64,000 bases of DNA from Janthinobacterium sp. TB1-E2. GTDB lineage: Bacteria; Pseudomonadota; Gammaproteobacteria; Burkholderiales; Burkholderiaceae_D. A program made the position numbers and the translations under genes. Below the pieces are notes generated by a model. The model saw nothing but the letters and a program-made list of their open reading frames with translations. It did no database searches and was not told the origin of the DNA. The stretch spans positions 806,001-870,000 of the forward strand of contig NZ_CP142523.1 of assembly GCF_036885605.1 (NCBI RefSeq), in the 5' to 3' direction. Position 1 is the first letter of the stretch. The number at the start of each line of letters is the position of its first letter. Shown here one piece after another: positions 52,768 through 63,228 of this stretch.

Positions 52768-53862
52768 ATGTTTTCACGTAAATTTCATTCTTGTGCACAG
52801 CTGATGCTGGCTACCTTGCTGATGGGCTTTGTCGCGGCCTCGCCTGCGCGTGCGCAGCAGGCGGCCGTCAAATTGCCGAACGTGGTGATCCTGGCAACGG
52901 GCGGCACCATCGCCGGCAGCGGCGCCGACAGCACCACCACCGTCGGCTACACCTCGGCCACCGTGGGCGTCGAACGCCTGATCGCGGCCGTGCCGGAACT
53001 GAAGAAAGTGGCAAACGTAAAAGGCGAGCAAGTATTCCAGATCGCCAGTGAAAGCATGGGCAACAGCCACTGGCTGACCCTGGCCAAGCGCATCAATGTG
53101 CTGCTGGCCTCGAACGATGTCGATGGCGTGGTCGTCACGCACGGCACCGACACCATCGAGGAAACCGCGTATTTCCTGAACCTGACCGTGAAAAGCCACA
53201 AGCCGGTCGTGGTCGTGGGCGCCATGCGTCCGTCGACGGCCATCTCGGCTGACGGCCCGATCAACCTGTACAACGCCGTGTTGCTGGCCGGTAGCAAGGA
53301 AGCCGTGGGCAAGGGCGTCCTGGTGGCCTTGAACGACCAGATCAACGCCGCGCGCGAAGTGAGCAAAACCAACACCTCGACGACCGATACCTTCAAGTCG
53401 CCGGAACTGGGCATGCTTGGCTACATCCAGGGCAGCAAGCCTTTCTTCTACCGCCAGTCGACGCGCAAGCACACCTTGGAATCGGAATTTGACATCAGCA
53501 AGCTCGATGCCTTGCCGCAAGTGGACATCGTCTACGGCTACGCCAACATGAACCGTGTCGGCATGGACGCCTTCATCGCCGCTGGCGCCAAGGGCATCAT
53601 CCACGCTGGCGTGGGCGATGGCAGTGTGGCCGCGCAAATGAAGCCGGCCCTGGTGGAAGCGCGCCAGAAGGGCGTGCTGATCGTGCGTTCGAGCAGAGTC
53701 GGCCAGGGCATCGTGGCGCGCAATGGCGAAGCCAACGACGATGAACTCGACAGTGTCGTCTCCGACACCCTGAACCCGCAAAAAGCCCGCATCCTGCTGA
53801 TGCTGGCCCTGACCAAAACGAACAGCACGCAAGAAATCCAGCGTATTTTCTACACGTATTAA
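52768..53862 (+). CDS. ansB: Periplasmic type II L-asparaginase
   Basis: Hydrolyses asparagine, and usually glutamine more slowly, in the periplasm. The 364-residue product has a signal peptide ending PARAQ and the two asparaginase signatures, ATGGTIAGSG with nucleophile T47 and VVTHGTDTIEETA with T127-D128. A tyrosine in the flexible loop (VGYTSATVG) fits the E. coli AnsB active-site tyrosine. AGGAG lies upstream of ATG 52768. The mature length is typical of type II enzymes. Glutaminase-asparaginase activity is possible. Confidence 0.95.
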   Translation: MFSRKFHSCAQLMLATLLMGFVAASPARAQQAAVKLPNVVILATGGTIAGSGADSTTTVGYTSATVGVERLIAAVPELKKVANVKGEQVFQIASESMGNSHWLTLAKRINVLLASNDVDGVVVTHGTDTIEETAYFLNLTVKSHKPVVVVGAMRPSTAISADGPINLYNAVLLAGSKEAVGKGVLVALNDQINAAREVSKTNTSTTDTFKSPELGMLGYIQGSKPFFYRQSTRKHTLESEFDISKLDALPQVDIVYGYANMNRVGMDAFIAAGAKGIIHAGVGDGSVAAQMKPALVEARQKGVLIVRSSRVGQGIVARNGEANDDELDSVVSDTLNPQKARILLMLALTKTNSTQEIQRIFYTY

Positions 53863-53872
53863 TCACTGCTAC

Positions 53873-53903
53873 GCCACACTCAGCCTTATTGGCTCAGTGT
53901 GGC
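53873..53903 (+). terminator. Hairpin after ansB
   Basis: GCCACACT and AGTGTGGC pair, with AGCC and GGCT extending the stem around TTATT. No T tract follows, so termination strength is uncertain. Confidence 0.5.
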
Positions 53904-53984
53904 TGATTTACGCTTGCCCGCTTTGCTGCCATACTTCGCTTCTGAATAATTTCCTGACAGAAGCTGCAACACTGTCTCCGGTTC

Positions 53985-54836
53985 ATGGCCATCCTGTCCG
54001 ACATCATTCTGTATCCCATCAAATCGTGCGCCGGCATCCATTTGCGCGAGGCGGTCCTGACGCGTTCAGGGCTGATGAGCGAGCACGTGTTCGACCGGGA
54101 ATGGATGGTGGTCGATGAGCAGGGCCGCTTCCTGACCCAGCGCGAACATCCGCGCATGGCGCTGATCGTGCCGTCCATCAAGGCCACCACCCTGGAATTG
54201 CGCGCGCCGGGCATGCTGCGCCTGGAAATCGAGCTGGGATTGCCGCATCCGCAACACTCGCCCATGCTCGACGTGCAAGTGTGGGACGATTGCGTGCGCG
54301 CCTACGATTGCGACGACGTCACGGCCACCTGGTTTTCCAACGCCATCGGCGTGCCGTGCCGCCTGGCGCGCTTTCACCCGGACGTGGTGCGCGCCACCAG
54401 TACCACATGGACGGACGGCATTGCCGCCGAGACCATGTTTGCCGATGGTTATCCGGTGCTGATCGCGGGCAATGCCTCGCTAGCCGACGTGAATGACAAG
54501 CTGCGCGCTGCCGGCCGTGACGCGCTGCCGATGAACCGCTTCCGCCCCAACCTCGTCATCGGCGATATCGGCGCCTTCGAGGAAGACTACGCCGACTTCC
54601 TGCAATTCGGCGCGACGGTGCTAAAACCCGTCAAGCCGTGTTCGCGCTGCCCGATTCCGTCGGTGGACCAGGCCACGGGCGTGCCCGGACCGGACCCGCT
54701 CGACGTCATGCATGGCTATCGCGCCAAGCCCGAGCTCGACGGCGCCATCTGCTTCGGCATGAACGCCATCGTCACCGAAGGCGGCGATGAGCGTATCGTG
54801 GTGGGGCAGGACATCGGTTTCGAACTGGCATTTTAA
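53985..54836 (+). CDS. MOSC domain protein (mARC/YcbX-like)
   Basis: A 283-residue protein with the MOSC N-terminal beta-barrel domain (YPIKSCAGIHLREA to about 95) and a MOSC domain (about 110-280). The segment KPCSRCPIPSVDQATG holds the cysteine expected to bind molybdenum cofactor in mARC and YcbX, which reduce N-hydroxylated compounds. It lacks the C-terminal ferredoxin domain of YcbX, so electrons must come from another protein. The substrate is unknown. Confidence 0.9.
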   Translation: MAILSDIILYPIKSCAGIHLREAVLTRSGLMSEHVFDREWMVVDEQGRFLTQREHPRMALIVPSIKATTLELRAPGMLRLEIELGLPHPQHSPMLDVQVWDDCVRAYDCDDVTATWFSNAIGVPCRLARFHPDVVRATSTTWTDGIAAETMFADGYPVLIAGNASLADVNDKLRAAGRDALPMNRFRPNLVIGDIGAFEEDYADFLQFGATVLKPVKPCSRCPIPSVDQATGVPGPDPLDVMHGYRAKPELDGAICFGMNAIVTEGGDERIVVGQDIGFELAF

Positions 54837-54870
54837 GCATGGCGCCCGCATACAAGGGTTTAAGGTTTCT

Positions 54871-56028
54871 ATGAATCAAGCAATACCGCCGGACCCGCGC
54901 ATTGCCAGCCTCGAAGCCGAAAACCAGGCCTTGCGCGCGCGCATGGCTTTCCTGCTGGAACAGGCCGAGCGCAACCACGACATCATGTGCCGCCACCAGG
55001 CGTTCGACCTGGAAATCGTCAGCGCGTCCACGTTTCCTGAATTGATCGGCACCATCTTCCGCACCTTGCCCGTGATTTCCGACCTCGACGGCGTCACCTT
55101 GAGCCTGCTCGACGAGGATGACGATATCGTGCTGGTGATGGAAAAGCTCGGCGTCGATTTCAGCGCCTTCCCGCAGTTGCTGTTCGTGCATGCCGTGGCC
55201 GAGCTGGGTTTTGCCGCACCAAAGCCCGTGGCCGAGGGCGAAGCGGCCTTGCCGCCGATGCCGCTGCTTGGTGTCTTCGATGCTGCCGTGCATGGCCCGC
55301 GTTTTCCGCAGATCGACGCGCTGCGCAGTGTGGCGCTGGTGCCCTTGCTGCGCAACAAGCGCCTGATTGGCAGCCTGAACCTGGCCAGCAGCGATGTGAC
55401 GCGCTTTACGCCCGTGCTGGGCACGGATTTCGTCAAGCACATGGCATCCATCATCGCCATTTGCCTGGAAAACGTGATCAGCAATGAAATGCTCAAATAC
55501 ATCGGCTTGACCGATTCCCTGACGGGCGTCTACAACCGGCGCTATATCGATCGCCGCCTGCTGGAAGAAATCGCGCGCGCGCGGCGCCAGAATTATTGCA
55601 TCTCATGCATGTATATCGATATTGACCATTTTAAACTGGTCAATGACACGCATGGCCACCAGGGCGGCGATGAAGTGCTGCGCGAAGTGGCTACGCGCAT
55701 CCGCACGGAATTGCGCCGCTCCGATGCGCTGGGCCGCTTCGGCGGCGAGGAATTCGTCGTGCTGCTGATCGACGCCGATCTCGACAGTGCAACCTTCGTG
55801 GCCGAACGCATCCGCGCCAGCATCGCCGGCACCATGTTCGACTTGCCGGGCAGCGCGCAGGCGTGGGTCAGCGTGTCGATCGGCGTGGCCAGCCTGGAAG
55901 CGGACGCGGCGCTGCTGCCGATTGAAACGGTGGCGCAGCAACTGGTGGCGCACGCGGACCAGGCCCTGTACCAGGCCAAGGCCGATGGCCGCAACAAGGT
56001 CGTCAGCTGGAAAGCGCAGCGCGACTGA
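54871..56028 (+). CDS. Diguanylate cyclase with N-terminal GAF-like domain
   Basis: A 385-residue soluble enzyme making cyclic di-GMP. An N-terminal coiled coil (about 10-40) and GAF/DUF484-like sensor domain (about 45-205) precede a GGDEF domain with active GGEEF (RFGGEEFVV). An RxxD inhibitory site (RRSD) lies five residues before it. No membrane segment is seen. The start at ATG 54871 is favoured, since the longer frame overlaps the MOSC gene. Its stop abuts that of the convergent kef-type gene. Confidence 0.92.
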   Translation: MNQAIPPDPRIASLEAENQALRARMAFLLEQAERNHDIMCRHQAFDLEIVSASTFPELIGTIFRTLPVISDLDGVTLSLLDEDDDIVLVMEKLGVDFSAFPQLLFVHAVAELGFAAPKPVAEGEAALPPMPLLGVFDAAVHGPRFPQIDALRSVALVPLLRNKRLIGSLNLASSDVTRFTPVLGTDFVKHMASIIAICLENVISNEMLKYIGLTDSLTGVYNRRYIDRRLLEEIARARRQNYCISCMYIDIDHFKLVNDTHGHQGGDEVLREVATRIRTELRRSDALGRFGGEEFVVLLIDADLDSATFVAERIRASIAGTMFDLPGSAQAWVSVSIGVASLEADAALLPIETVAQQLVAHADQALYQAKADGRNKVVSWKAQRD

Positions 56029-58008
56029 TTATTTCAACAGCAAGGTCTCGGCTTTGGCCACGGCGTCGGCCGTGCCGCGCAGCACCACCACGTCGCCGCT
56101 GGCCAGCTGCGTCTCGGGGGTAACTTCCAGGCGGCCGCGGCCGCGGCGGATGGCCGTCACAAACGCGCCGCAGCCGGCCACGTCGACCGCACTCAAGGGC
56201 AGTCCCACGCAATGCGCGTCCTCGCTGACGGTGACCGTATGCAGGCGTTCGAGCTCGGCATCGTCGCCCGCGTCGCTGGAACCGTGGAAATAGCCGCGCA
56301 GCGAGGCATAGCGCTCCTCGCGCGCCGCCTGCACCCGGTGCACCACGCGGCGCAAGGGCACGCCCATCATGATCAAGGCATGCGAAGCGAGCATCAGGCT
56401 GCCTTCCATCAATTCCGGCACCACTTCGGCCGCGCCCGCCTTCTTCAACTGGTCGAGGTCGGTATCGTCGTGGCTGCGCACGATGACGGGCAAGGTCGGC
56501 GCCATTTCGTTGAGTAGATGCAATAACTTCAGTGCCGAGGGCGTGTTGGCATACGTGATCACGACGGCGCTGGCCCGGTAGATGCCGGCCGCCACCAGGC
56601 TTTCGCGCCGGCCCGCGTCGCCATACGAGACGTTGGCGCCGGCCAGCTGCGCTTCCTGCACCCGTTCCGGGTCCAGGTCCAGCGCGTGGTATTCGATTTT
56701 TTCTTCCGCCAGCAGGATGGCCAGGCTTTGCCCGCTGCGCCCGAAGCCGGCGATCAGCACGTGTTTTTGTGACGCCATGGTGCGGGTGGCGATCCTGGTC
56801 AGCGCCAGCGACTGCATCATCCAGTCGTTGGCCGCCAGTTTCATGACGATGGCGTCCGACTTGGCGATGAGGAAAGGCGCCACCAGCATCGACAGCACCA
56901 TCGAGGCCAGCACCACCTGCACGACGAACGGGTCCATCAGCTTGATGCCGCCAGCGAGGTTCAGCAGCACGAAGCCGAACTCGCCCGCCTGCGCCAGTCC
57001 CAATCCCGTGCGCAAGGCCACGCCGTTGCTGGACCCGAACAGCCGGGCCAGGCCCGCGATCAGCGCGAATTTCAGCAGCACGGGGGCGCATAGCAAGAGC
57101 AGGACCAGCCACCAGTTGTCGAGCACCACGCGGATATTGAGCAGCATGCCGACCGTGATGAAGAACAGGCCCAGCAGCACGTCGCGGAAGGGCTTGATAT
57201 CCTCTTCCACCTGGTGCTTGAATTCCGTCTCGGAAATGAGCATGCCGGCAACAAATGCGCCCAGGGCCAGCGACAGCCCGGCCCGTTCCGTGATCCACGC
57301 CGCGCCCAGGGTAATCAAGAGCAGGTTGAGCATGAACAATTCTTGCGAGCGGCGCTTGGCAACGATGGTCAGCCAGCCGCGCACCATCTTCTGGCCGATG
57401 AACAGCAGCAAGATTAGTACGACCAGGGCCTTGCCGCCGGCCCAGGCCAGGGTTTCGGCCAGGTTGTCCGAATCGCGCGTGAGGGCGGGGATCAGGATCA
57501 GCAGCGGCACGACGGCCAGATCCTGGAACAGTAAAATGCCGATGATCTTGCGGCCGTGTTCGCTTTCGAGCTCGAGCCGCTCCGTGAGCATTTTCGAGAC
57601 GATGGCTGTCGACGACATGGCCAGCGCACCGCCCAGGGCGAACGCGGCTTGCCAGCTCAGGTGGATGTAGGCGGACAGGTAGCGCCCGACGAACCAGCCG
57701 AAGACGACGGTGGCGATGATGGTGGTGACCACCTGCGCCATGCCGAGGCCGAAGACGATGCGCCGCATGGCGAGGAACTTGGGCAGAGAAAACTCGAGCC
57801 CGATGGAAAACATCAGGAAGACGACGCCGAACTCGGCCAGCGTATGGCTGGCCTCGTTTTCGGCCGCCAGGCCCAGCGCATGGGGGCCGATGACGATGCC
57901 AACGGCCAGGTAGCCCAGCATGGGCGGCAAATGCAACATTCTGAAAGCGACCACGCCCAGCACGGCGCTGCCGAGTAACATCAGGGTCAGTTCAAGCGAG
58001 GAAAACAT
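56029..58008 (-). CDS. Monovalent cation:proton antiporter-2 (KefB/KefC-like) with RCK domain
   Basis: A 659-residue CPA2 antiporter: about twelve membrane helices (1-390) with the family pattern LGYLAVGIVIGP and GVVFLMFSIGLEFS. Next come a TrkA-N/RCK domain (nucleotide fold HVLIAGFGRSGQSLA, about 415-530) and a TrkA-C domain at the C-terminus (ELERLHTVTVSEDAHCVG). It likely exchanges K+ or Na+ for protons under control of a nucleotide. The longer frame upstream is a shadow of kdsD. KefF/KefG partners are not seen. Confidence 0.92.
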   Translation of the reverse strand: MFSSLELTLMLLGSAVLGVVAFRMLHLPPMLGYLAVGIVIGPHALGLAAENEASHTLAEFGVVFLMFSIGLEFSLPKFLAMRRIVFGLGMAQVVTTIIATVVFGWFVGRYLSAYIHLSWQAAFALGGALAMSSTAIVSKMLTERLELESEHGRKIIGILLFQDLAVVPLLILIPALTRDSDNLAETLAWAGGKALVVLILLLFIGQKMVRGWLTIVAKRRSQELFMLNLLLITLGAAWITERAGLSLALGAFVAGMLISETEFKHQVEEDIKPFRDVLLGLFFITVGMLLNIRVVLDNWWLVLLLLCAPVLLKFALIAGLARLFGSSNGVALRTGLGLAQAGEFGFVLLNLAGGIKLMDPFVVQVVLASMVLSMLVAPFLIAKSDAIVMKLAANDWMMQSLALTRIATRTMASQKHVLIAGFGRSGQSLAILLAEEKIEYHALDLDPERVQEAQLAGANVSYGDAGRRESLVAAGIYRASAVVITYANTPSALKLLHLLNEMAPTLPVIVRSHDDTDLDQLKKAGAAEVVPELMEGSLMLASHALIMMGVPLRRVVHRVQAAREERYASLRGYFHGSSDAGDDAELERLHTVTVSEDAHCVGLPLSAVDVAGCGAFVTAIRRGRGRLEVTPETQLASGDVVVLRGTADAVAKAETLLLK

Positions 58009-58080
58009 GGGTTGCCCGGTACGGTCAATGGAAATCGTTGTTTGTTGTGACTGGCAAGTTTTTTGCTTTCCTAATTCGTT

Positions 58081-58086
58081 TATACT
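58081..58086 (+). promoter_or_regulatory. Candidate -10 element of the kdsD-lpt-rpoN operon
   Basis: TATACT lies six bases before ATG 58093, preceded by T-rich sequence but no clear -35 hexamer. If used, the first ATG would be nearly leaderless and translation might begin at ATG 58120 or 58144. Confidence 0.4.
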
Positions 58087-58092
58087 TTGGGC

Positions 58093-59127
58093 ATGAGTGT
58101 AACCCATGAAAAAACAATGCTGAAAGCTTTTGATCGAATTGACATGCAAGCGACGACCGAGCGCGCTGTCGCGCTGGCCCGCACCACCTTGCAGATCGAG
58201 TCCGACGCCATCGTTGCGCTGCACGCGCGCCTGGCCACGGACGACAGCGTGGGCCGCGCCGTGGCGCTGTTGCTGCAATGCAAAGGAAGAGTCGTCGTCT
58301 CCGGCATCGGCAAGTCCGGCCATATCGCGCGCAAGATTGCCGCCACCCTCGCTTCCACCGGCACGCCGGCCCTGTTCGTGCATCCGGCCGAAGCGGCCCA
58401 TGGCGACCTGGGCATGGTCACCTCGGACGATGCTTTTATTGCCATATCGTACTCGGGCGAGTCGTCCGAACTGATGGCCATCATGCCTGTCGTCAAGCGC
58501 ATGGGCGGCGTACTGATTTCCATGACGGGCAAACCGAATTCCAGCCTGGCCCAGCTGGCCGATGTGCACCTGGATATTTCTGTTGAGAAAGAAGCCTGCC
58601 CACTGAACCTGGCGCCGACGGCCAGCACCACCGTCACCCTGGCCTTGGGCGACGCGATCGCCGTGGCCTTGCTCGACTTGCGCGGCTTCAAGGAAGAAGA
58701 TTTCGCCCGCTCGCACCCGGGCGGCGCCCTGGGCCGCCGTCTGCTCACGCATGTGCATGACGTCATGCGCAGCGGCGAAAGGGTGCCGAAAGTGCCGGTA
58801 GAGGCATCCCTGCTGCAGGCGCTGGAAGAAATGACCAAGAAGGGCATGGGCATGACGGCCATCGTCGACGCGGACAACCGCCCCGTGGGCGTGTTTACGG
58901 ATGGCGACTTGCGCCGCATGTTCGAGCGCGTGCAGGATTTCACGCAAGTGGCGATCCGCGACGTCATGCATGCGCAGCCGCGCAGCATCGCGCCCGAACG
59001 CCTGGCCGTCGATGCCGTGGCCGTGATGGAGCAGTTCCGCATCAACCAGATGCTGGTCGTCGATGCCGACGGCAAGCTGGTGGGCGCGCTGCATATCCAT
59101 GACCTGACGCAAGCGAAGGTGATCTGA
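58093..59127 (+). CDS. kdsD: D-arabinose 5-phosphate isomerase KdsD
   Basis: Converts ribulose 5-phosphate to arabinose 5-phosphate, the first step to Kdo of lipopolysaccharide. The roughly 344-residue product has a SIS domain (VVVSGIGKSGHIARKIAATL, ISYSGESSELM, SHPGGALGRRL) and two CBS domains (about 215-335). The start may be ATG 58093, 58120 or 58144. The ATG of kdsC overlaps its stop by one base. It is the first gene of the LPS operon. Confidence 0.94.
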   Translation: MSVTHEKTMLKAFDRIDMQATTERAVALARTTLQIESDAIVALHARLATDDSVGRAVALLLQCKGRVVVSGIGKSGHIARKIAATLASTGTPALFVHPAEAAHGDLGMVTSDDAFIAISYSGESSELMAIMPVVKRMGGVLISMTGKPNSSLAQLADVHLDISVEKEACPLNLAPTASTTVTLALGDAIAVALLDLRGFKEEDFARSHPGGALGRRLLTHVHDVMRSGERVPKVPVEASLLQALEEMTKKGMGMTAIVDADNRPVGVFTDGDLRRMFERVQDFTQVAIRDVMHAQPRSIAPERLAVDAVAVMEQFRINQMLVVDADGKLVGALHIHDLTQAKVI

Positions 59128-59660
59128 TGGACAGCGTGGCGGACAACCTGGCGCGCGCGGCCAAGGTCAAACTGATGATCTTTGACGTCGATGGCGTGCT
59201 CACCGACGGCAGCCTGCATTTCGGCCCCGATGGCGAGATGATGAAAACGTTTAATGTGTATGATGGCCTGGGCATCAAGCTGCTGCAGGAATCGGGCGTG
59301 CAGACGGCCATCATCAGCGCGCGCCGCTCGGCCATTACGGCACGCCGCGCGCAAGACCTGGGCATTACCCATGTGCACCAGGGCGGTCACGACAAGCTGA
59401 CGCCGTTTCGCGAACTGCTGGCGCTGACGGGCTTGACGGAAGAGCAATGCGGCTACATCGGCGACGATGTCATCGATGCGCCCATCCTGAAACGCGTCGG
59501 TTTTGCCGTCAGCGTGCCGGGCGGGCGTCCGGAAGCGCAGGACCTGGCGCACCATGTGACGCAGGCCGGTGGCGGCCGCGGCGCGGTGCGCGAGATCTGC
59601 GAATTCCTGCTGCGCGCCCAGGACAACTATGCGCGCGTCATGGCGCCGTTCCTGGAGTGA
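59127..59660 (+). CDS. kdsC: 3-deoxy-D-manno-octulosonate 8-phosphate phosphatase KdsC
   Basis: HAD-superfamily phosphatase that makes free Kdo. The 177-residue product has motif I DVDGVLTDG (20-28), motif II ISARRS, and motif III/IV in GYIGDDVIDAPIL. Length is standard. It lies between kdsD and lptC, the conserved LPS export operon order. Confidence 0.95.
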   Translation: MDSVADNLARAAKVKLMIFDVDGVLTDGSLHFGPDGEMMKTFNVYDGLGIKLLQESGVQTAIISARRSAITARRAQDLGITHVHQGGHDKLTPFRELLALTGLTEEQCGYIGDDVIDAPILKRVGFAVSVPGGRPEAQDLAHHVTQAGGGRGAVREICEFLLRAQDNYARVMAPFLE

Positions 59661-59702
59661 GGCGCACCTTGCCGCCAGTGATATTGGAAAGAGTGAAACC
59701 CT

Positions 59703-60314
59703 ATGCGTAAGCCAGGAGGCGCCCATCGCTGGCGCACGATTTTTACCCTGCTGGGTGCGGTTGTTGTCGCGCTGGCCAGCTTTTGGCTGCTCGAAGTGAT
59801 GAACAAGAATAGCCAGGACATCAAGGCCAGCAAGCATCTGGATGAGCCCGATTATTTCATCACCAATTTCAGCCTGGTGCGCATGGATTTGACGGGTAAG
59901 CCCAGCTATATCGTGTCGGGCACCAAGCTCACGCATTATCCGGCTGACGATTCGTCCGATATCGACCAGCCCTTCGTGCGCAAGCTCACGCCCGGCATGC
60001 CGCCGTTGAACATGAATGCGGAACTGGCGCATATCGACCAGGACAATACCCGGCTGCAACTGCACCGCAAGGTCGTGATCGACCGCGCGGCCAGTCCGAA
60101 GGCGCAGAACCTGACGGTCAGGACGGAAGCGCTGACGGTGTTTCCGGACGAGGAAAGAATGGAAACGGACGTGCCTGTCGATATCCTGACGGGGACTTCG
60201 CGCCTCAATGGCATCGGCATGAAAGCCAATAACGCCACCGGCGTGGTGGAAGTGCAGAATGCGCTGCGCATGGTCCTCCCGCCGAAACCGCGCCCGGCCG
60301 CGGCGGCAAAATGA
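59703..60314 (+). CDS. lptC: LPS export protein LptC
   Basis: Bitopic inner-membrane protein that links LptB2FG to the LptA bridge. The 203-residue product has one N-terminal membrane helix (about 13-32) and a periplasmic beta-jellyroll. Segments include DYFITNFSLVRMDLTGKPSY, and TVFPDEERMETDVPVDI. It is slightly longer than E. coli LptC (191). Confidence 0.92.
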   Translation: MRKPGGAHRWRTIFTLLGAVVVALASFWLLEVMNKNSQDIKASKHLDEPDYFITNFSLVRMDLTGKPSYIVSGTKLTHYPADDSSDIDQPFVRKLTPGMPPLNMNAELAHIDQDNTRLQLHRKVVIDRAASPKAQNLTVRTEALTVFPDEERMETDVPVDILTGTSRLNGIGMKANNATGVVEVQNALRMVLPPKPRPAAAAK

Positions 60315-60339
60315 CAGAATGAAACAAGGAAACCATACT

Positions 60340-60921
60340 ATGAAGAACATCTTGCTGTTGACCGTATTTTCGCTGGCCATCATGGGCGTGGCGCATGCCG
60401 AGAAAGCCGATTCCGAGAAGGAAGCCGTCATCACGGCACGTAGCGGCCACGTCGATGACGTCAAGCAGGTGCGTACCCTGACGGGCGACGTCGTGCTGGT
60501 CAAGGGCACCCTGACCATGAAGGCGGGCCGGGCATTGATCACGGAAGACCCGCAAGGCTACCAGTTCATCACCTTCTGGGCCGATCCCGGCAAGCTGGCC
60601 ACGTTCCGCCAGAAACGCGATGGCGCGGGCGACCTGTGGGTCGAAGGCGAAGCGGAGCGCGTGGAATACGACAACAAGACGGAAGTGGTGAAACTGTTTT
60701 CCAAGGCCAAGCTGACGCGCCTGGAAGGCACGAAAGTGACGGACGTGGCCAATGGCGCCTTCATCTCGTATGACAGCCGCAAGGAAGTATTCAAGATGGA
60801 AAATTCCGACAGCGGCACCAGCACTTCCGATGGCGGCAGCGTGCGCATGGTGATCCAGCCGAAGACTAAGGCGCCTGAAGCGGAGAAAGCGCCGGCAACG
60901 CCTGCGCCAGGAAAGAAATAA
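60340..60921 (+). CDS. lptA: LPS export bridge protein LptA
   Basis: Periplasmic OstA-fold protein that conveys LPS from LptC to LptD. The 193-residue product has a signal peptide ([20 protein letters not shown]), then the jellyroll repeats with [20 protein letters not shown] and [16 protein letters not shown] lysine/alanine/proline tail ends it. AAGGAA lies about nine bases before ATG 60340. It shares TAATG with lptB. Confidence 0.93.
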   Translation: MKNILLLTVFSLAIMGVAHAEKADSEKEAVITARSGHVDDVKQVRTLTGDVVLVKGTLTMKAGRALITEDPQGYQFITFWADPGKLATFRQKRDGAGDLWVEGEAERVEYDNKTEVVKLFSKAKLTRLEGTKVTDVANGAFISYDSRKEVFKMENSDSGTSTSDGGSVRMVIQPKTKAPEAEKAPATPAPGKK

Positions 60922-61676
60922 TGGACAATACTCGTTGCGGCAGCACCCTGATCGTTCGCGGTCTGCAAAAAACCTATGGCAAGCGGCAAGTCGTGCATGA
61001 TGTCTCGCTGCAAGTCGAATGCGGCGAAGTGGTGGGTTTGCTGGGCCCGAACGGCGCCGGCAAGACCACCTCGTTCTACATGATCGTCGGCCTGGTGCCG
61101 TCGGACGGCGGCAGCATCGATATCAGCGGCGTGGACATTTCCAGCCTGCCGATCCACCGCCGCGCGCAGATGGGCTTGTCCTATCTGCCGCAGGAAGCGT
61201 CCGTCTTCCGCAAGCTGACGGTGGAAGACAATATCCGCGCCGTGCTGGAAATCCAGACCGTCGAAGGCCGTCCTTTGAAGAAGGCCGAGATCGAGGAGCG
61301 CCTGGATAAGCTGCTGGCCGATTTGCAGATTGAAAAGCTGCGCGAGAACCAGGCCTTGTCCCTGTCGGGCGGCGAGCGCCGCCGCGTGGAAATCGCCCGC
61401 GCGCTGGCCACCGATCCCCGTTTCGTGCTGCTCGACGAGCCGTTCGCCGGCGTCGATCCGATCGCCGTGATCGAGATCCAGCGCATCGTGCGCTTCTTGA
61501 AGGAGCGCAATATCGGCGTGCTGATCACCGATCATAATGTGCGCGAGACGCTGGGTATTTGCGACCGTGCCTACATCATCAACCAGGGCTCGGTACTGGC
61601 GTCGGGACGCCCCGACGACATCATCGCGAACGAGTCGGTACGCCGGGTCTATCTGGGCGAACACTTCCGCATGTAA
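60921..61676 (+). CDS. lptB: LPS export ABC transporter ATPase LptB
   Basis: ATPase that powers LPS extraction. The 251-residue product has Walker [10 protein letters not shown], the Q-loop in [11 protein letters not shown], signature [10 protein letters not shown], Walker [12 protein letters not shown] and H-loop ITDHNVRET. Closely packed with lptA (one base overlap) and rpoN (four-base gap). Confidence 0.97.
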   Translation: MDNTRCGSTLIVRGLQKTYGKRQVVHDVSLQVECGEVVGLLGPNGAGKTTSFYMIVGLVPSDGGSIDISGVDISSLPIHRRAQMGLSYLPQEASVFRKLTVEDNIRAVLEIQTVEGRPLKKAEIEERLDKLLADLQIEKLRENQALSLSGGERRRVEIARALATDPRFVLLDEPFAGVDPIAVIEIQRIVRFLKERNIGVLITDHNVRETLGICDRAYIINQGSVLASGRPDDIIANESVRRVYLGEHFRM

Positions 61677-61680
61677 GCCA

Positions 61681-63159
61681 ATGAAACAATCATTGCAGCT
61701 GCGCACTTCGCAGCACCTGGCACTGACGCCGCAGTTGCAGCAATCGATACGCCTGTTGCAATTGTCTACGCTGGAATTGCACCAGGAACTCGAGCAACTG
61801 CTGACGGACAATCCCCTGCTCGAGCGCCTCGACGATCCGCTCGACCGTTCGCTGCGCCTGCTGTCCGACGGGGCCTTGAGCTCCACGGCCGCGCCGGCCG
61901 AAGCGCCGCCCCAGCCGCCAGGCCAGGAGGCACCCGCGGCGCCGGCCGAAGCGGAAACCTTTGACGGCGAGGCGGGCGAAGGCCCGGCCGCGGCGGATGG
62001 CGGCGACAGCGACTGGAGCGAGGCGAGCCGGGGCAAGGCGCCCGACGACGAAGATTCCCGCCCGCAACTCGAGGCCCATCACTGCACCCTGCGCGAACAC
62101 CTGATGGAGCAGATGCGCGTGACGGTGCTTGAGTTGCGCGACCGTGCGCTGGTCGAGCTGATCATCGACGCGCTCGACGACAATGGCTACCTGGAAGAGT
62201 CGCTCGACGACATCCTGGCGCGCCTGCCGGAAGAGCTGGAAATCGACGCCGACGAGATGCGCACGGCCTTGTCGCTGCTGCAAAGTTTCGATCCACCCGG
62301 CGTGGGCGCGCGCAATGCATCCGAATGCCTGGCGCTGCAGATCAAGCGCTTGCCGCACATCGCCATGGTGACGCGGCGCATGGCGCTCGTCATCGTGGAA
62401 AAGCACCTGGCCTGGTTTGCCCAGCGCGATTTCAACAAGCTGAAAAAAGCCCTCGATTGCGACGATGAAGACTTGCGCGAAGCACAGACGGTGATTCGCC
62501 AGTGCAATCCGCATCCGGGCGCCGTATTCGCCTCGGACGTGTCCGATTACGTGGTGCCCGACGTCGTCGTCAAGCGCGCGCGCAATGGCTGGCAAGTGAC
62601 CCTGAACAACGACGTCATGCCGCGCCTGCGCGTCAACGCCATGTACGCCAACCTGCTCAAGCAGGGCAAGGGCGAGGGCGCCATGGGCGCACAGTTGCAG
62701 GAAGCCAAGTGGCTGATCAAGAATATGCGCCAGCGTTTCGACACGATCCTGCGCGTGGCACAGGCAATAGTAGAAAGACAAAAGAACTTTTTCTCGCACG
62801 GGGCCGTTGCCATGCGCCCCCTTGTGCTCCGTGAAATAGCTGATACACTGGGTTTACACGAGAGTACTATCTCGCGGGTAACAACTCAAAAGTACATGCT
62901 GACCCCGCACGGCATGTTCGAGTTGAAATATTTCTTTGGTAGCCACGTCGCCACCGAAGCGGGGGGCGAAGCGTCATCGACGGCGATACGGGCATTGATC
63001 GTGCAACTGACAGGAGCAGAAGACCCTAAAAATCCTTTATCCGACAGTAAGATTGCGGACATGCTGGGGGAACAAGGCATGGTGATTGCGCGACGTACTG
63101 TTGCCAAATACCGGGAAGCGTTGAAAATTCCGCCAGTGAGCCTGCGTAAGTGTTTGTAA
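61681..63159 (+). CDS. rpoN: RNA polymerase sigma-54 factor RpoN
   Basis: Alternative sigma factor for enhancer-dependent promoters. The 492-residue product begins with the glutamine/leucine-rich region I ([20 protein letters not shown]) and an acidic, proline-rich region II. Region III contains a core-binding domain, a helix-turn-helix near 400-430 and the RpoN box [10 protein letters not shown] at 470-479. The start is ATG 61681, four bases after lptB; the frame upstream is a shadow of lptB. Confidence 0.97.
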   Translation: MKQSLQLRTSQHLALTPQLQQSIRLLQLSTLELHQELEQLLTDNPLLERLDDPLDRSLRLLSDGALSSTAAPAEAPPQPPGQEAPAAPAEAETFDGEAGEGPAAADGGDSDWSEASRGKAPDDEDSRPQLEAHHCTLREHLMEQMRVTVLELRDRALVELIIDALDDNGYLEESLDDILARLPEELEIDADEMRTALSLLQSFDPPGVGARNASECLALQIKRLPHIAMVTRRMALVIVEKHLAWFAQRDFNKLKKALDCDDEDLREAQTVIRQCNPHPGAVFASDVSDYVVPDVVVKRARNGWQVTLNNDVMPRLRVNAMYANLLKQGKGEGAMGAQLQEAKWLIKNMRQRFDTILRVAQAIVERQKNFFSHGAVAMRPLVLREIADTLGLHESTISRVTTQKYMLTPHGMFELKYFFGSHVATEAGGEASSTAIRALIVQLTGAEDPKNPLSDSKIADMLGEQGMVIARRTVAKYREALKIPPVSLRKCL

Positions 63160-63228
63160 GTTTTTTTCGGTTCCTCTGCGGGCCGGATAGGATGGACCGC
63201 ACGAACCCGATCATCTTTAGGAGTGTGT

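Noticed and set aside
58009-59112. N-terminal extension of the Kef-type antiporter frame to 1027 codons
   Set aside because: It runs antisense through kdsD. The antiporter begins with its first membrane helix at 58008.
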